The notes: generated from the letters alone by a model not told the origin. Shown: positions 10,773 through 23,170, numbered from the stretch's first letter. The stretch is DNA of 64,000 bases from Stictocephala bisonia (GCA_035578905.1 JAQJVL010000001.1:4828001-4892000); one strand, 5' to 3'. Numbers and translations: made by a program.

Positions 10773-13758
10773 GGTGGGTCATTGAGGGTCGTGGTCGATG
10801 CCTCGTGTCGTTATCTACATGTCCGAGACAGATAAGATAAGAAAGACCAACAATACTGACCGGAATACCCTTAGATTGTTTCTGATATACTTGGTAAACT
10901 GTCCAGTGATTAAATGGGTCATTGAAGGTCGTGGTCGATGCCTCGTTGTCGTTATCTGCATATCCGAGAGAGATAAGATAACAACGAACAACAATACCGA
11001 CTGGAATACCTTCAGATTGTTTCTGATATATTTGGTAAAGTGTCCAGTGACTAAATGGGTCATTGAGGGTCGTGGTCGAAGCCTCGTATCGTTATCGGCA
11101 TGTCCAAGACAGACAAGAATGACCAACAATACTGACCGGAATACCTTCAGATTGTGCTGATATACTTGGTAAACTGTCTAGTGACTAAATGGATCATTGA
11201 GGGTCGTGGTCGATGCCTCATATCGTTATCGGCATGTCCAAGACAGATAAGAACGACAAACAATACTGATCGGAATACCCTCAGATTGTTTGTTATATAC
11301 TTGGTAAACTGTCTAGTGACTAAATGGATCATTGAGGGTCGTGGTCGATGCCTCGTCGTCGTTATCAGCATGTCCAAGACAAATAAGAACAACCAACAAT
11401 ACCGACCGGAATACCCTCTGATTGTTTATTATATACTTGGTAAACTGTCTAGTGACTAAATGGATCATTGCGGGTCGTGGTCGATGCCTCGTGTCGTTAT
11501 CTACATGTCCGAGACAGATAAGAACGCCCAACAATACTGACCGGAATACCCTTAGATTGTTGCAGATATACTTGGTAAACTGTCTAGTGACTAAATGGGT
11601 CGTTGTAGGTCGTGACCGACACCTCGTCGTCGTTATCTGCATGTCCAAGACAGATAAGAACGACCAAAAATACTGACCAGAATACCCTTAGATTGTTGCT
11701 GATATACTTGGTAAACTGTCTAGTGACTAAATAGGTCATTGAGGGTCGTGGTCGAAGCCTCGTCGTCGTTATCTTCATGTCCAAGACAGATAAGAACGAC
11801 CAACAATACTGACCGGAATACCCTTAGATTGTTTCTGATATACTTGGTAAACTGTCCAGTGACTAAATGGGTCATTGCGGGTCGTGACCGACACCTCGTC
11901 GTCGGTCACGACCCACAGATAAGAACGACCAAAAATACTGACCAGAATACCCTTAGATTGTTGCTGATATACTTGGTAAACTGTCTAGTGACTAAATGGG
12001 TCATTGAGGGTTGTGGTCGATGCCTCGTCGTCGTTATCGTCATGTCCAAGACAGATAAGAACGACCAACAATACTGACCGGAATACCCTTAGATTGTTTC
12101 TGATATACTTGGTAAACTGTCTAGTGACTAAATGGGTCATTGTGGGTCGTGACCGACACCTCGTCGTCGTTATCTCCATGTCCAAGACGGATAAGAACGA
12201 CCAACAATACTGACCGGAATACCCTTAGATTGTTGCTGATATACTTGGTAAACTGTCTAGTGACTAAATAGGTCATTGAGGGTCGTGGTCGAAGCCTCGT
12301 CGTCGTTATCTTCATGTCCAAGACAGATAAGAACGCCCAACAATACTGACCGGAATACCCTTAGATTGTTTCTGATATACTTGGTAAACTGTCTAGTGAC
12401 TAAATGGGTCATTGAGGGTCGTGGTCGATGCCTCGTCGTCGTTATCTTCATGTCCAAGACAGATAAGAACGACCAACAATACTGACCAGAATACCCTTAG
12501 ATTGTTGCTGATATACTTGGTAAACTGTCTAGTGACTAAATGGGTCATTGTGGGTCGTGACCAACACCTCGTCGTCGTTATCTGCATGTCCAAGACAGAT
12601 AAGAACGACCAACAATACTGACCGGAATACCCTTAGATTGTTTCTGATATACTTGGTAAACTGTCTAGTGACTAAATGGGTCATTGAGGGTCGTGGTCGA
12701 TGCCTCATATCGTTATCGGCATGTCCAAGACAGATAAGAACGACCAACAATACTGACCGGAATACCCTTAGATTATGCTGATATACTTTGTAAACTGTCT
12801 AGTGACTAAATGGATCATTGAGGGTCGTGGTCGATGCCTCGTCGTCGTTATCTGCATGTCCAAGACAGATAAGAACGACCAACAATACCGACCGGAATAC
12901 CCTTAGATTGTGCTGATATACTTGGTAAACTGTCTAGTGACTAAATGGGTCATTGAGGGTCGTGGTCGATGCCTCATATCGTTATCGTAATGTCCAAGAC
13001 AGATAAGAACGACCAACAATACTGACCGGAATACCCTTAGATTGTTGCTGATATACTTGGTAAACTGTCTAGTGACTAAATGGGTCGTTGTGGGTCGTGA
13101 CCGACACCTCGTCGTCGTTATCTGCATGTCCAAGACAGATAAGAACGACAAACAATACTGACCAGAATACCCTCAGATTGTTTCTGATATACTTAGTAAA
13201 CTGTCTAGTGACTAAATGGGCCATTGAGAGTTGTGGTCGATGCCTCGTCGCCGTTATCTTCATGTCCAAGACAGATAAGAACGACCAACAATACTGACCG
13301 GAATACCCTTAGATTGTTTCTGATATAGTTGGTAAACTGTCTAGTGACTAAATGGATTATTGCGGGTCGTGGTCGATGCCTCGTCGTCGTTATCTTCATG
13401 TCCAAGACAGATAAGAACGACCAACAATACTGACCGGAATACCCTCTGATTGTTTATTATATACTTGGTAAACTGTCTAGTGACTAAATGGATCATTGCG
13501 GGTCGTGGTCGATGCCTCGTGTCGTTATCTACATGTCCGAGACAGATAAGAACGCCCAACAATACTGACCGGAATACCCTCTGATTGTTTATTATATACT
13601 TGGTAAACTGTCTAGTGACTAAATGGATCATTGCGGGTCGTGGTCGATGGCTCGTGTCGTTATCTACATGTCCGAGACAGATAAGAACGACCAACAATAC
13701 TGACCGGAATACCCTCTGATTGTTTATTGTATACTTGGTAAACTGTCTAGTGACTAAA
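10773..13758. repeat. ~136-bp satellite array, about 22 copies
   Basis: The monomer runs from GGGTCATTGAGGGTCGTGG through CCTCGTCGTCGTTATC, CATGTCCAAGACAGATAAG, AATACTGACCGGAATACCC and CTTGGTAAACTGTCTAG. Most spacings are 136 bp, with variants of about 133-141 bp, including three early copies that are longer or shorter. Two subtypes alternate at one site (GTGGTCGATG or GTGACCGACA). The monomer is poor in stops in several frames, so overlapping frames of 66-120 codons open on both strands. They shift frame whenever a 136-bp copy is crossed and are repeat artefacts, not genes. Confidence 0.97.
11879..11914. repeat. Perfect 14-bp hairpin inside one satellite copy
   Basis: GGGTCGTGACCGAC, an 8-nt loop, then GTCGGTCACGACCC. 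In sister copies the second arm is absent and GTTATC..CATGTCCAAG stands in its place. The palindrome is therefore unique to this copy and was created locally. Confidence 0.92.
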
Positions 13759-14700
13759 AACGTAGTTTAATAAAGTTTAAAGGCAACATTAAAAAGTTTA
13801 ATACATTTGGCACTTAACGGATTTTGACCTTTGATAAATGAGATTACATGATCTAAAAACTGAACAATATTCCAATATCTCAACTTAAAAATTATCAACT
13901 CACGCAAGCAACATATAAATTAAACAATACGATAGTTTGTGGATTCACTTAAAATCCATATACTACGAAAAAATCTAAATGATTGGAGAATTTAATGATA
14001 ATTGGAAACTAATATTTTAACTATAAAAGCGACTGGATGATGATACTAATCTATATTCTAAGTAGTAAAACTGTTCTACTTTCAATTATTGTAGATTTTT
14101 TATTATTGTGGCATGACTATAATTAACTTATTAACTTAAGGAAAACTTTCATTTCCTTAACCGTCTATTACAGACAACTTGTTACAGAGTTGGAATTTAA
14201 GTTGTTCATATATTATTATTTAGTTTCACGTGCTCTTTTGCTGTTCTAGATTTTTTCATACATATTTTCTGTTCTGTATTATTCTCTATAAATATATTAC
14301 GCTAGTTTATTTATTGTTTATGTTCCTTATTCTATTTTAGATATTGATTCAATTTGTCCTGAAACCTGTACATTTTGCTGATCATTTCATAATTTATTTC
14401 ATGGTGGTTCAGGTTCCTTAGAGTAATTGATCATCTATTGATTTTTTTGTTAGTTATTGTTAGTGTGTTTCTTCTTTACGCTTCTTCTAGTATTTTTTAC
14501 TGCCCTTATTTACACAACAACGTTTATTACTTTTTTATATTTTGTATTGACACGGGTTGTGACATCATAATCGATTGATTTAGTCGCCTCGTTCGATACC
14601 TAGAAACATCGGTCCATAGTATGTTTCATTGTAAAAAGGTTTTTTGCTGCATATGTGAAGTAAGTAAATTTTATTTCTTTTAGCTAATTCCTAAAAAGCA
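13759..14700. other. AT-rich sequence, nothing recognised
   Basis: No frame longer than chance, and no repeats or RNA folds noticed. Confidence 0.5.
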
Positions 14701-15165
14701 TACAGCCAATCTGTACCGGTACTTTGTATGCATGCCTCACAGTGGCCCTGCATCAGTCGGCTTTTTATGTCGTGCAGATCCTCTTCACGTCTTCCACAGT
14801 AGCTGAACCGGCTCCCGGCCCTAGCCCGAACTAATCACCTAAAATATCTATGTTTGGGTAACGGTCCCCGGCGATTATGAGGAGTCACGGAGGGCGCAGA
14901 AGGGGGAGTGGGTAATAAATTTCTCTGTGACATGTCCCTTTATTGCAAAGTTCTGGGGTTCGAGCCTGCTGCGTCCCGCTGTGTCCGCTTCCAGTTGCCA
15001 TCTGTCTGCCAATATGCGAGTTACACTACCTTGCGGCCTCTGTTCTACAGTCTAATCTAGTGTCTAGAATCTTTAGTGGTGTTAATCCATTAAAAAGTGT
15101 CCTGTGTATAAGTGAACTTAATGCCAATATTTTTAAATCTTCTGGAGACATGTTGTTGATTTAGG
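14701..15165. other. GC-richer block with a tRNA B-box-like motif
   Basis: The block 14,730-15,050 is GC-richer than its surroundings. GGGGTTCGAGCCTG near 14,953 resembles a Pol III B box, but I cannot find a convincing A box or cloverleaf. A 73-codon frame at 14,943-15,164 starts inside it and has no recognisable domain. This may be a very old SINE or other transposon. Confidence 0.3.
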
Positions 15166-16850
15166 TAGGTTTTGATTAATCACTCTTCTTACTTTTTCAC
15201 TATGACTGATGAACGTTGGGCGTATTCGTTTTTTTTAATGATTTACTTTTTGGTAGGCTGCAAAATCCAGTTATTAATATTTATTGTTTCTTACTTGCGA
15301 TTCTTTTTAGTTCGTTTTTAACTATTTAGGTTCATTTTGCCTGTTATTTATTGTTTTTGTTTTGTTTAATCATATGCTGTGTTATTGTTGAATATATTAT
15401 AACTTTAGATTTGAGCATTCCTCAGTTATCATATTACTTGGCTTGCAATAATTTCCTAAAATAAATATGTTTAGTATATGTTATTAGGATATTTCCTGTT
15501 ATATAGCATTTTAAAACATAATAACAATAAAATCGCCTAACTTATGGATTATATTGGCACTTGTTTTAAACTTTCTGTTGCTGTTAAGTATTTCAGACTA
15601 CAATTTGTTTAATAAACTATCGAAATTACTTATTTAATTTATTTTTAAGAATTGTTGCTGTTTTGTTTTTCTGAAAATAACTCATCATCACATTTTGTAT
15701 CCCATCTTTATCCCTTTCACTCAGTTACTCATTAAAAATATTTTTACCACTATTAAATATAAAATATTTTAACAAATACCAGGATGGAGAATATTTTTTT
15801 ACATTAGTGAGTGTTTTTTCGTCATTTTCTAAAAGGCTTCTTTACATAATATTTAAGTAGGCCTGCTATACACTCTAGTAATCCTGAACTAGGTATTTTG
15901 TAAAATAATTTAACCTACTTAGAATAACAACATAATTCTACTGTATATAGTTAACTAATGTTATTAGATTTTTTGACAGGCGATATTCTTCTAATAATAA
16001 AAACAGCATTATGAAAAAATATGTTACTATCACATCTATACGCACCGTTAAAAGACAAGTAAAGAAATTATAATAATTTTAACTGAACCGATCATTAAAG
16101 TGTCACCGATTTCCGCAAATTTTTAATTTGCTGGTACATTTAGTCAATTTGCCTTACCCATTAGTATTAGAGACTTTACAATGAAAAAAGAAGTATTCTA
16201 AATTTTAAAAGTTCAAATATAATAATATTTCATAAAATTATAGACTAACAACTAATGTTTTTCATGATTAGTGCATATAATGTAGATAAAATAAAAGAGA
16301 TTTATACATTTTTAAAATTTTAAGTATAGTATAATTCAAAATAATTATTATTTAAAACAAAATGAAATAAATATTGATACTTTTATGATTGAAATGCTTT
16401 TGATCATGTGTTAAATTTATAAAACAAATATTATAAAACGCTGGGAGTGTTTTATTTGATATTTCCAAACATATTTTGTATAAAATTGCTTGGTACATTA
16501 TATGTTGTAAATAACACTCCTAACAATGCAAAAATAACTATAAACTTTTAAAATAGAAGTACACGTAAGAAAACTCAAAAAATTGGAAAACAAAATAAAG
16601 CAACTGTAGTCCAAACGTACATTTACCTGAGTAGAAATCAAACCAAACAAATATAATGTTGTAAGATAAATGTAGACTTATCTAATGACAAATAACCTAG
16701 GTTTTACACATTTTTGGGAAGATGAAAACCTAAATTATAATAATGAACTATATAAAATGGAGATAAATTCCTGAACTAGTACTTAAATTGAGCATTTTCA
16801 TTTGAAATAAATTTTTTTGGTAATACAAAAATAATACTTTCTATAAGACG
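15166..16850. other. AT-rich sequence, nothing recognised
   Basis: Long T-rich and A-rich tracts only. No exon-like segment, satellite or inverted repeat stood out. Confidence 0.5.
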
Positions 16851-17100
16851 AGCGTTTGATTATTTACCAAAGAGGCGTCATTGGAAACAAATCATTTAGT
16901 CTCCTGTGTGAAGTACCGGTAACACAAGAGGCGACACCTATGATGTTAAATAAGAACTACAACCACAAGCTGGCTATATTGAGTATCATATCTAAAGCTG
17001 TGGGTCGTGCTCCCCCTTGTCTAACCACCCTCCTCTGGGGCTGCACCCCTGACCCACTCACCCCAAGAATCATGGCCGCCACTAAATTAGGCTAAGTCTC
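16851..17100 (+). other. GC-richer segment with a 79-codon frame
   Basis: A plus-strand frame at 16,856-17,095 ends where composition falls back to AT-rich. The last 100 bp are strongly C-rich. No domain, splice site or homologous copy in this window supports a gene, and it is more likely an old repeat fragment. Confidence 0.25.
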
Positions 17101-17709
17101 TGCCCTAGATCAGGCCGGTGGTAAAAACTCTGATTGGTGCATTTTGACTCTCTAAAATAAATAAACAGAGTGAAAATATGTTAATTAGTATACGTTAACA
17201 GGCAATAATTAAAAAAAGATATACAATTAATACCAAATGCTATGATTTGTTTGTATGAAATTAGAATTGCAAACAGAAGGAAAGTCTAAAACAAACATAT
17301 TTCACGCTATAACCGAAGTGTATAATATGTAAATATTTTATTAGCTGGAATAAGTTTTTACGTATTAGCACAAATACAATACAAGTGAACGTCACACAGC
17401 ACAAATTTATTACAATATAAGGACAAAATTACAAATATAACGAATTTCGATTTTGCTATACCTCGTTTATCATCCTCAAACCAGAAAGATTCACAGAAGA
17501 ATGGGACTGGTGTTCAACTACTCTTTTTGTATGTTTACACTTGTTACGATTGAAAAACTCATGATGGTTGACCGGGATCACTAAAATAGCTAATTATTAA
17601 ACTAACAGTTGTTACTTACTGAATTAAAAACACTAAAAACTGAACCTAAAACTTATTGAAATAAAAAAGATGTGTCATTAATATCAAGCCGCAGCAAATA
17701 TAAAAATGA
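17101..17709. other. AT-rich spacer
   Basis: Nothing recognised. Confidence 0.5.
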
Positions 17710-18145
17710 AAATATGTATGGGTATGTTCGTATTGACCCATTTGGCCCACCCATACACGTATGTTTGTATTGACCCATTTGACCCACCCATACACGTTGG
17801 TATTGACCCATTTGACCCACCCATACACGTATGTTTGTATTGACCCATTTGACCCACCCATACACGTTGGTATTGACCCATTTGACCCACCCATACACGT
17901 TGGTATTGACCCATTTGGCCCACCCATACACGTATGTTTGTATTGACCCATTTGACCCACCCATACACGTTGGTATTGACCCATTTGACCCACCCATACA
18001 CGTATGTTGGTATCGACCGGTTTGATTTACCCATACACGTATGTTGGTATTGACCCATTTGACCCACCCATACATGTTGGTATTGACCCATTTGACACAC
18101 CCATACATATTGGTATTGATCCATTTGACCCACCCATACGCAGTG
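17710..18145. repeat. 33/37-bp minisatellite
   Basis: Units built on TATTGACCCATTTGACCCAC plus CCATACACG come in two lengths. The 37-bp form carries CGTATGTTTG and the 33-bp form CGTTGG, and they partly alternate as a 70-bp pair. The last copies (after 18,005) are more diverged. The repeat lacks stops in most frames, giving minus-strand frames of 115, 149 and 173 codons in three different phases. Because all phases are open and the peptides are just W/G/N-rich repeats, these are not credible genes. Confidence 0.96.
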
Positions 18146-18955
18146 ATATGGGTCGGCGAGTGGGTAAATATCACGGCACGTTTATGGGTAGGTGGGTGGT
18201 TAATCTCTTAAATATAACGGGTAGGTAACTTTGAATTTTAATGTAAATTTATGATTTATGTCTACTTTATTAAAATATTTATTGATTTATCTACTACTAT
18301 TTATTTACTATTTATGATTTACTTAGTAGATCAAACTCTCATTTAGATCAGTTTTTCAAAAAAATTTATTCTGTATCTTGAACTTCACTGACTCAAAACG
18401 TAGTATTTTTTATTAAAATATTTTACGTATACATAAAATAAATGTTAATAATGCCTCACATTTGCTCAAATCACTTTTATAAAATAATGTTAGCTAAAAA
18501 ATAAAGAAAATATAATACATATCTGCAGAATTTTAGAATCTTTATACGATTTTATTCTATTATAGAATCAAAGTATTTAAATAGATTCCCAAAATATTAA
18601 ACTCAATAAAACATTGAAAGGTCATGTGCATAATATGTAAAATTTTAATCAAATACAACTCATGCTGGTTTATAAATATTATATGCAAGTCAAGATAAAA
18701 CTTTGTAATACTTCTTTAGATTTAAGCAAGGAAGCGGCCCCTAACAAACATTTGTAGTAAACCACCAAAAATCGTTTTCTCGGTCGGTTTGTCATAGATC
18801 TTCATTATGGCAAGTCTACGCTATTACAGAGAAAAAGTAAAATTAGGTAGCATCCCATAGTGTGCTAAATGTGTGTCGAGAGTGAGTGTGAAATTAATTA
18901 AACAGTTCGCCATGCGATAACAGGGGCTGCGCCTTGTCAGTCCCTCGTCTATTCC
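18146..18955. other. AT-rich sequence, nothing recognised
   Basis: A few GC-richer words occur near 18,730-18,950 just upstream of the nested repeat. No gene is visible. Confidence 0.45.
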
Positions 18956-18957
18956 CA

Positions 18958-19010
18958 CCATATCCTCAAGGATTAACGTAGTAATTATTACTACATATAT
19001 AAAAATGAGT
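18958..19010 (+). repeat. Left part of a dispersed repeat split by an insertion
   Basis: ATCCTCAAGGATTAACG and GTAATTATTACTACA match 41,377-41,425 closely. The continuation of that repeat reappears only after 20,940, so the copy was interrupted by the foldback-like element. Confidence 0.7.
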
Positions 19011-19026
19011 AGAGTACTACTCTACA

Positions 19027-19765
19027 CTAGCCGCTGTAGAGTGATACCTACAGGATTAGAAGGGTTCTCGGAACTGGACTCACCCTCCCAACCCTATAGT
19101 CTAGCCGCTGTAGAGTGATACCTACAGGATTAGGGGGCTTCTCGAAACTGGACTCACCCTCCCAACCCTATAGTCTAGCCGCTGTAGAGTGATACCTACA
19201 GGATTAGGGGGCTTCTCGGAAATGGACTCACCCTCCTAACCCTATAGTCTAGCCGCTGTAGCGTGATACCTAAAGGATTAGGGGGCTTCTCGGAACTGGA
19301 CTCACCCTCCCAACCCTATAGTCTAGCCGCTGTAGAGTGATACCTACAGGATTAGGGGGCTTCTCGGAACTGGACTCACCCTCCCAACCCTATAGTCTAG
19401 CCGCTGTAGAGTGATACCTTCAGGATTAGGGGGCTTCTCGGAACTGGATTCACCCTCCCAACCCTATAGTCTAGCCGCTGTAGAGTGATACCTACAGGAT
19501 TAGGGGGCTTCTTGGAACTGGACTCACCCTCCCAACCCTATAGTCTAGCCGCTGTAGAGTGATACCTACAGGATTAGAAGGGTTCTCGGAACTGGACTCA
19601 CCCTCCCAACCCTATAGTCTAGCCGCTGTAGAGTGATACCTACAGGATTAGGGGGCTTCTCGGAACTGGACTCACCCTCCCAACCCTATAGTCTAGCCGC
19701 TGTAGAGTGATACCTACAGGATTAGGAGGCTTCTCGGAACTGGACTCACCCTCCCAACCCTATCG
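19027..19765 (+). repeat. 74-bp tandem repeats of the left foldback arm
   Basis: Ten copies, from AGTCTAGCCGCTGTAGAGTG through CCTCCCAACCCTAT, with a 74-bp spacing (19,098 to 19,172). Each unit contains CTGTAG and CTACAG, which can form a 6-bp stem. A 17-nt palindrome (GTAGAGTA, C, TACTCTAC) lies just outside the first unit. Confidence 0.95.
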
Positions 19766-19864
19766 GCCGGCAGGCCTTTGACAAACAATTACTCACCTAC
19801 TGGGCGCTGTTATAGACTGTGGCAACTTTTTTATTTGTCGTTTAAAGCAAAAAACAATTTCGTT

Positions 19865-19903
19865 TAGAATTGAAAGAAATTGTTTAAATTTCTTTCAATT
19901 CTA
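19865..19903. repeat. Perfect 16-bp hairpin in the foldback arm
   Basis: TAGAATTGAAAGAAAT, a 7-nt loop, then its exact reverse complement. A short direct duplication of TTCTACGTGAAA follows. Confidence 0.9.
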
Positions 19904-20784
19904 CGTGAAATTCTACGTGAAAAACGACGAGTCCAGACTCGACCAAAATACTTCACAATTGAGGGTTACAATAATCAACCACCTAAGTTAGCACCAACCT
20001 CTATATTATTCAGTTGATCAACTCAAACAAACAGAATAAATAGATTTTGTTCTAATTTTATGTTCATTATTAATATTATATTTACACTTTATTAAACTCA
20101 AGTGCTACTTAAGTATTATAACTAATAAAGACAGAAAGAATGATAAAACCATATTTTTAAAATATTTAAATAGAAATAACAAATTTTAACCAAACGAAAT
20201 TTCAATAAGCAATTTGGATTAGTATTTTGATATATATTTAAAAATGAGATACTAAACAACATCACATAAAGACAAGTAACCAACTAATGTGGTATAATGT
20301 TTAACATTGTTCTTATGAGAACTAATCCAAGACAGCGACTGATACTGCAGAGCATTAAGCAGCAAAGATCGTTCGTTTAAAGATTTGTGCATCAATTTGT
20401 ATGTACACTAATTCTGAACACTCGAGCTGGTCTTCAGAGCTACTCTCACTTTCTGGGCATAAGTTGACATAACGAAGTATTACTTTGCTCTCGTTACAAC
20501 TGGAGAGAACCCTAGCTTTAAGTGGCCTTTGGACTGTAAGTCGTATGTAGCAAATAAAATTAAGATTCATCCACTGTAATTACGTATGATTGCATCAGTT
20601 TTTAAAGGCTTTCGATATGAAGCATTATGGTCGAGTTTGAACTGATTTTTTTGAGAATTTTACGTAGAATTGAATGAAAATGGTAATTTTTATTTTTTAC
20701 TATAAATTAAAAAAATTTACACAGAGCGTGACAGTGCCTAATATACGAGTCATTGTTTGTCAGTGGCTGGCCGACCAGAGGGTC

Positions 20785-20925
20785 GGGAGGGTGAGGTCAG
20801 TTCCGAGAAGCCTCCTAATCCTGTAGGTATCACTCACTCTACAGCGTCTAGACTATAGGGTTGGGAGGGTTAGGGCAGTTCCGAGAAGCCTCCTAATCCT
20901 GTAGATATCACTCTACAGCGGCTAG
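20785..20925 (-). repeat. 74-bp repeats of the right foldback arm, two copies
   Basis: Inverted relative to the left array: GGTTGGGAGGGT, CAGTTCCGAGAAGCC, CTCTACAGCGGCTAG. The copy number difference (ten against two) suggests expansion or loss in one arm after insertion. Confidence 0.92.
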
Positions 20926-20939
20926 ACTATAGTTGTAAT

Positions 20940-21010
20940 CTATCTATAAATGCTATTGAGTGTTCGCTGTGTCCTTAAGAAACCGACCTCTCTATCTTTT
21001 CCTCTGTGGC
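20940..21010 (+). repeat. Right part of the split dispersed repeat
   Basis: Aligns with about 41,440-41,510: TGTGTCC, GACCTCT and TCTGTG blocks in the same order and spacing. Together with 18,958-19,010 it rebuilds one repeat copy. Confidence 0.6.
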
Positions 21011-21540
21011 TATTATGGACAATTCACAAATATTGATATCGTTCTTTGCCTAACCATCCTAATGAAGGTGCTGTTCCGATTGTTATCCTTTGCACTATGT
21101 AGTAGGCTACTTAAGAACGTTGGTAATATATCGTTAAAAACTATCAATAATCCAAGTGCAGTATTAGAATCAAAGATAAACTTTCTTGTTAGATTTTAGT
21201 ATTCCAAGTGAGCAGTTGAAAATATCAAATAACATTTTTACACTTTATATTTATTTATATAATATAAAAACTTTTAATATAAAATAAATTACTAAATAAC
21301 AAAAAAGAAAAAAATATTTTTAGCTATGACCAGATGTTATCGATCTCCAAGTTAAAGTGCACTATTGTAATAGGAAAATGACAACATTTATCACTTTTAT
21401 TTTGTATTATCACAAATATATTATTAATTTAACATAATTAAATAACGTTGGATCATAATAATGGATTTGTTTTCATGAAACAATACTTTTAAGTAAATAT
21501 TAAAATATGCTTTAGTTTGTTTATTACCTTCCCCTCCTTC
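21011..21540. other. AT-rich spacer
   Basis: Contains a 79-codon chance frame (20,960-21,199) that begins in the dispersed repeat. Nothing recognised. Confidence 0.45.
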
Positions 21541-22330
21541 AATGCTGTTACACCTTCGATGGTGTAATACTATACCAACTTGTGTCCACCCCAATTTCAA
21601 TGCTGTAATACTACACCAACTCATGCCTATCCCACCTTTAATGCTGTAATATACTCCATGAACTGGTGCCTCCCTTGCCTTCAGTGCTGTAATACTAAAT
21701 CAACTCGTGCCTCCCTTGCCTTCTGTGCTGTAATACTACATCAACTCGTGCCTCCCTTGCCTTCTGTGCTGTAATACTACATCAACTCGTGCCTCCCTTG
21801 CCTTCTGTGCTGTAATACTACATCAACTCGTGCCTCCCTTGCCTTCTGTGCTGTAATACTACATCAACTCGTGCCTCCCTTGCCTTCAGTGCTGTAATTC
21901 TACATCAACTCGTGCCTACCTTGCCTTCCGTGCTGTAGTATTAGATCAACTTGTCTCTTCCTTGCGTTCAGGGCTGTAATACTACACCAACTCATGCCTA
22001 CCCCACCTTTAATGCTGTAATATACTACATGAACTCGTGCCTTCCTTGCCTTCAGTGCTGTAATACTAAATCAACTCGTGCCTTCCTTTCGTTCAGGGCT
22101 GTAATATTACATCAACTCGTGCCTCCCTTGCCTTCAGTGCTGTAATACTACATCAACTCGTACCTTCCTCACGTTCAGGCTGTAACACTACACCAACTCG
22201 TACCTCCATTGCATTTAATGCTATAATACTACGTCAACTCGTGCCTTCCTTGCGTTCAGGGCTGTAATACTACACCGACTCGTGTCTACCCCAGCTTCGA
22301 TGCAGTAATACTACACCAACTTGTACCTGG
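21541..22330. repeat. 41-bp minisatellite, about 19 copies
   Basis: The unit is built on GCTGTAATACTACATCAACT plus CGTGCCTCCCTTGCCTTC, spaced 41 bp in the homogeneous centre (21,728 to 21,769). The edges are diverged. A block with CCCACCTTTAATGCTG recurs after 371 bp (21,631 and 22,002), showing a multi-unit duplication. Confidence 0.96.
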
Positions 22331-23170
22331 CAAACGAAAGATTCTGATCTTGATAAAAACAAATTATAAATAAGAAACGGGTCTAGGAGGTCAAGATTTC
22401 TTTTAAATGTATCGTGTTTTAGGATTTCTTGCCGGATTTTTTAAATTTTCAATTTTAAGAAAAACATATTAATTTTAATAGTTTTATATTTAATCCGCTT
22501 GGTTACAAAAATCAGTAAATATGCAGGGGGTTTTATGTTGTTGGGCCAGGTTTATTTATTTTTTAGTTTTTGGGTCATACAGGATATTTTTAAAAGTATT
22601 GTAAACGACAGTATTTTCTTAACTGCCTTTAACTATCAAACAGTAAATAAACAGAATAAAGAATTTAACTGGTAAAATTACGCCTGCTAAGCCTTTTTTA
22701 ACTGAAAAATACTTAAACTAGTGGTGTGATGTTCAGGCATGATTATGTGTATAATGTATGCTAATTTTTGTTTTTATTAATGTTTGTGTGTGTATTATTT
22801 GTTTTTATTCGTGTGTATGTATTACATCTACAATCAATGCCAATAAGATATATTTTCAATTGATTAATACATTTTTTTGGTCTATACTATTTGAAGTTAA
22901 CGTAATTCTTCAAGTACTTGAAAGGAAATCAGCAAATCAGTTATTAGTTTATCTATACAATTATATTTCAAATTTGAATTTGTAACTTCATTATTTTTTA
23001 CACCATTGTAATAACTCTCACAACACTTATCATGGCCTTATTTAGATAGTGTTTTAGTTGATTAGATGAGTGTGATTAATGTGAAATAAAATAACTCTAG
23101 GAGATATTTCTGTTTAGAAACAAACAACATAAATAATAATGGTCCATATATCAGATAGTTGCCTTATACA
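22331..23170. other. AT-rich sequence, nothing recognised
   Basis: A 75-codon frame at 22,758-22,985 has a hydrophobic, T-rich composition typical of chance frames in AT-rich DNA. Confidence 0.45.

Larger units (their letters stand above)
19010..20935. mobile_element. Foldback-like element with tandem-repeat arms
   Basis: The left arm has ten 74-bp repeats (19,027-19,765) followed by a unique sub-arm (19,766-19,925). The right arm (about 20,640-20,925) is the reverse complement: the unique sub-arm, then two copies of the 74-bp repeat. Shared inner blocks include GACAAACAAT, TTCAATTCTACGT and CGGCC. The ~715-bp centre codes for no recognised transposase. Tandem repeats inside long inverted arms are the hallmark of Drosophila FB-type foldback elements; relationship to that group is inference. 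Outer limits are uncertain by about 20 bp. Confidence 0.8.

Noticed and set aside
10798..13697. Long overlapping frames (up to 120 codons) across the 136-bp satellite as a repetitive protein gene
   Set aside because: Frames open on both strands and shift phase with each 136-bp unit; they are the stop-poor repeat read in different phases.
14943..15164. tRNA or small gene at the GGGGTTCGAGCC motif
   Set aside because: No matching A box or cloverleaf, and the 73-codon frame shows no domain.
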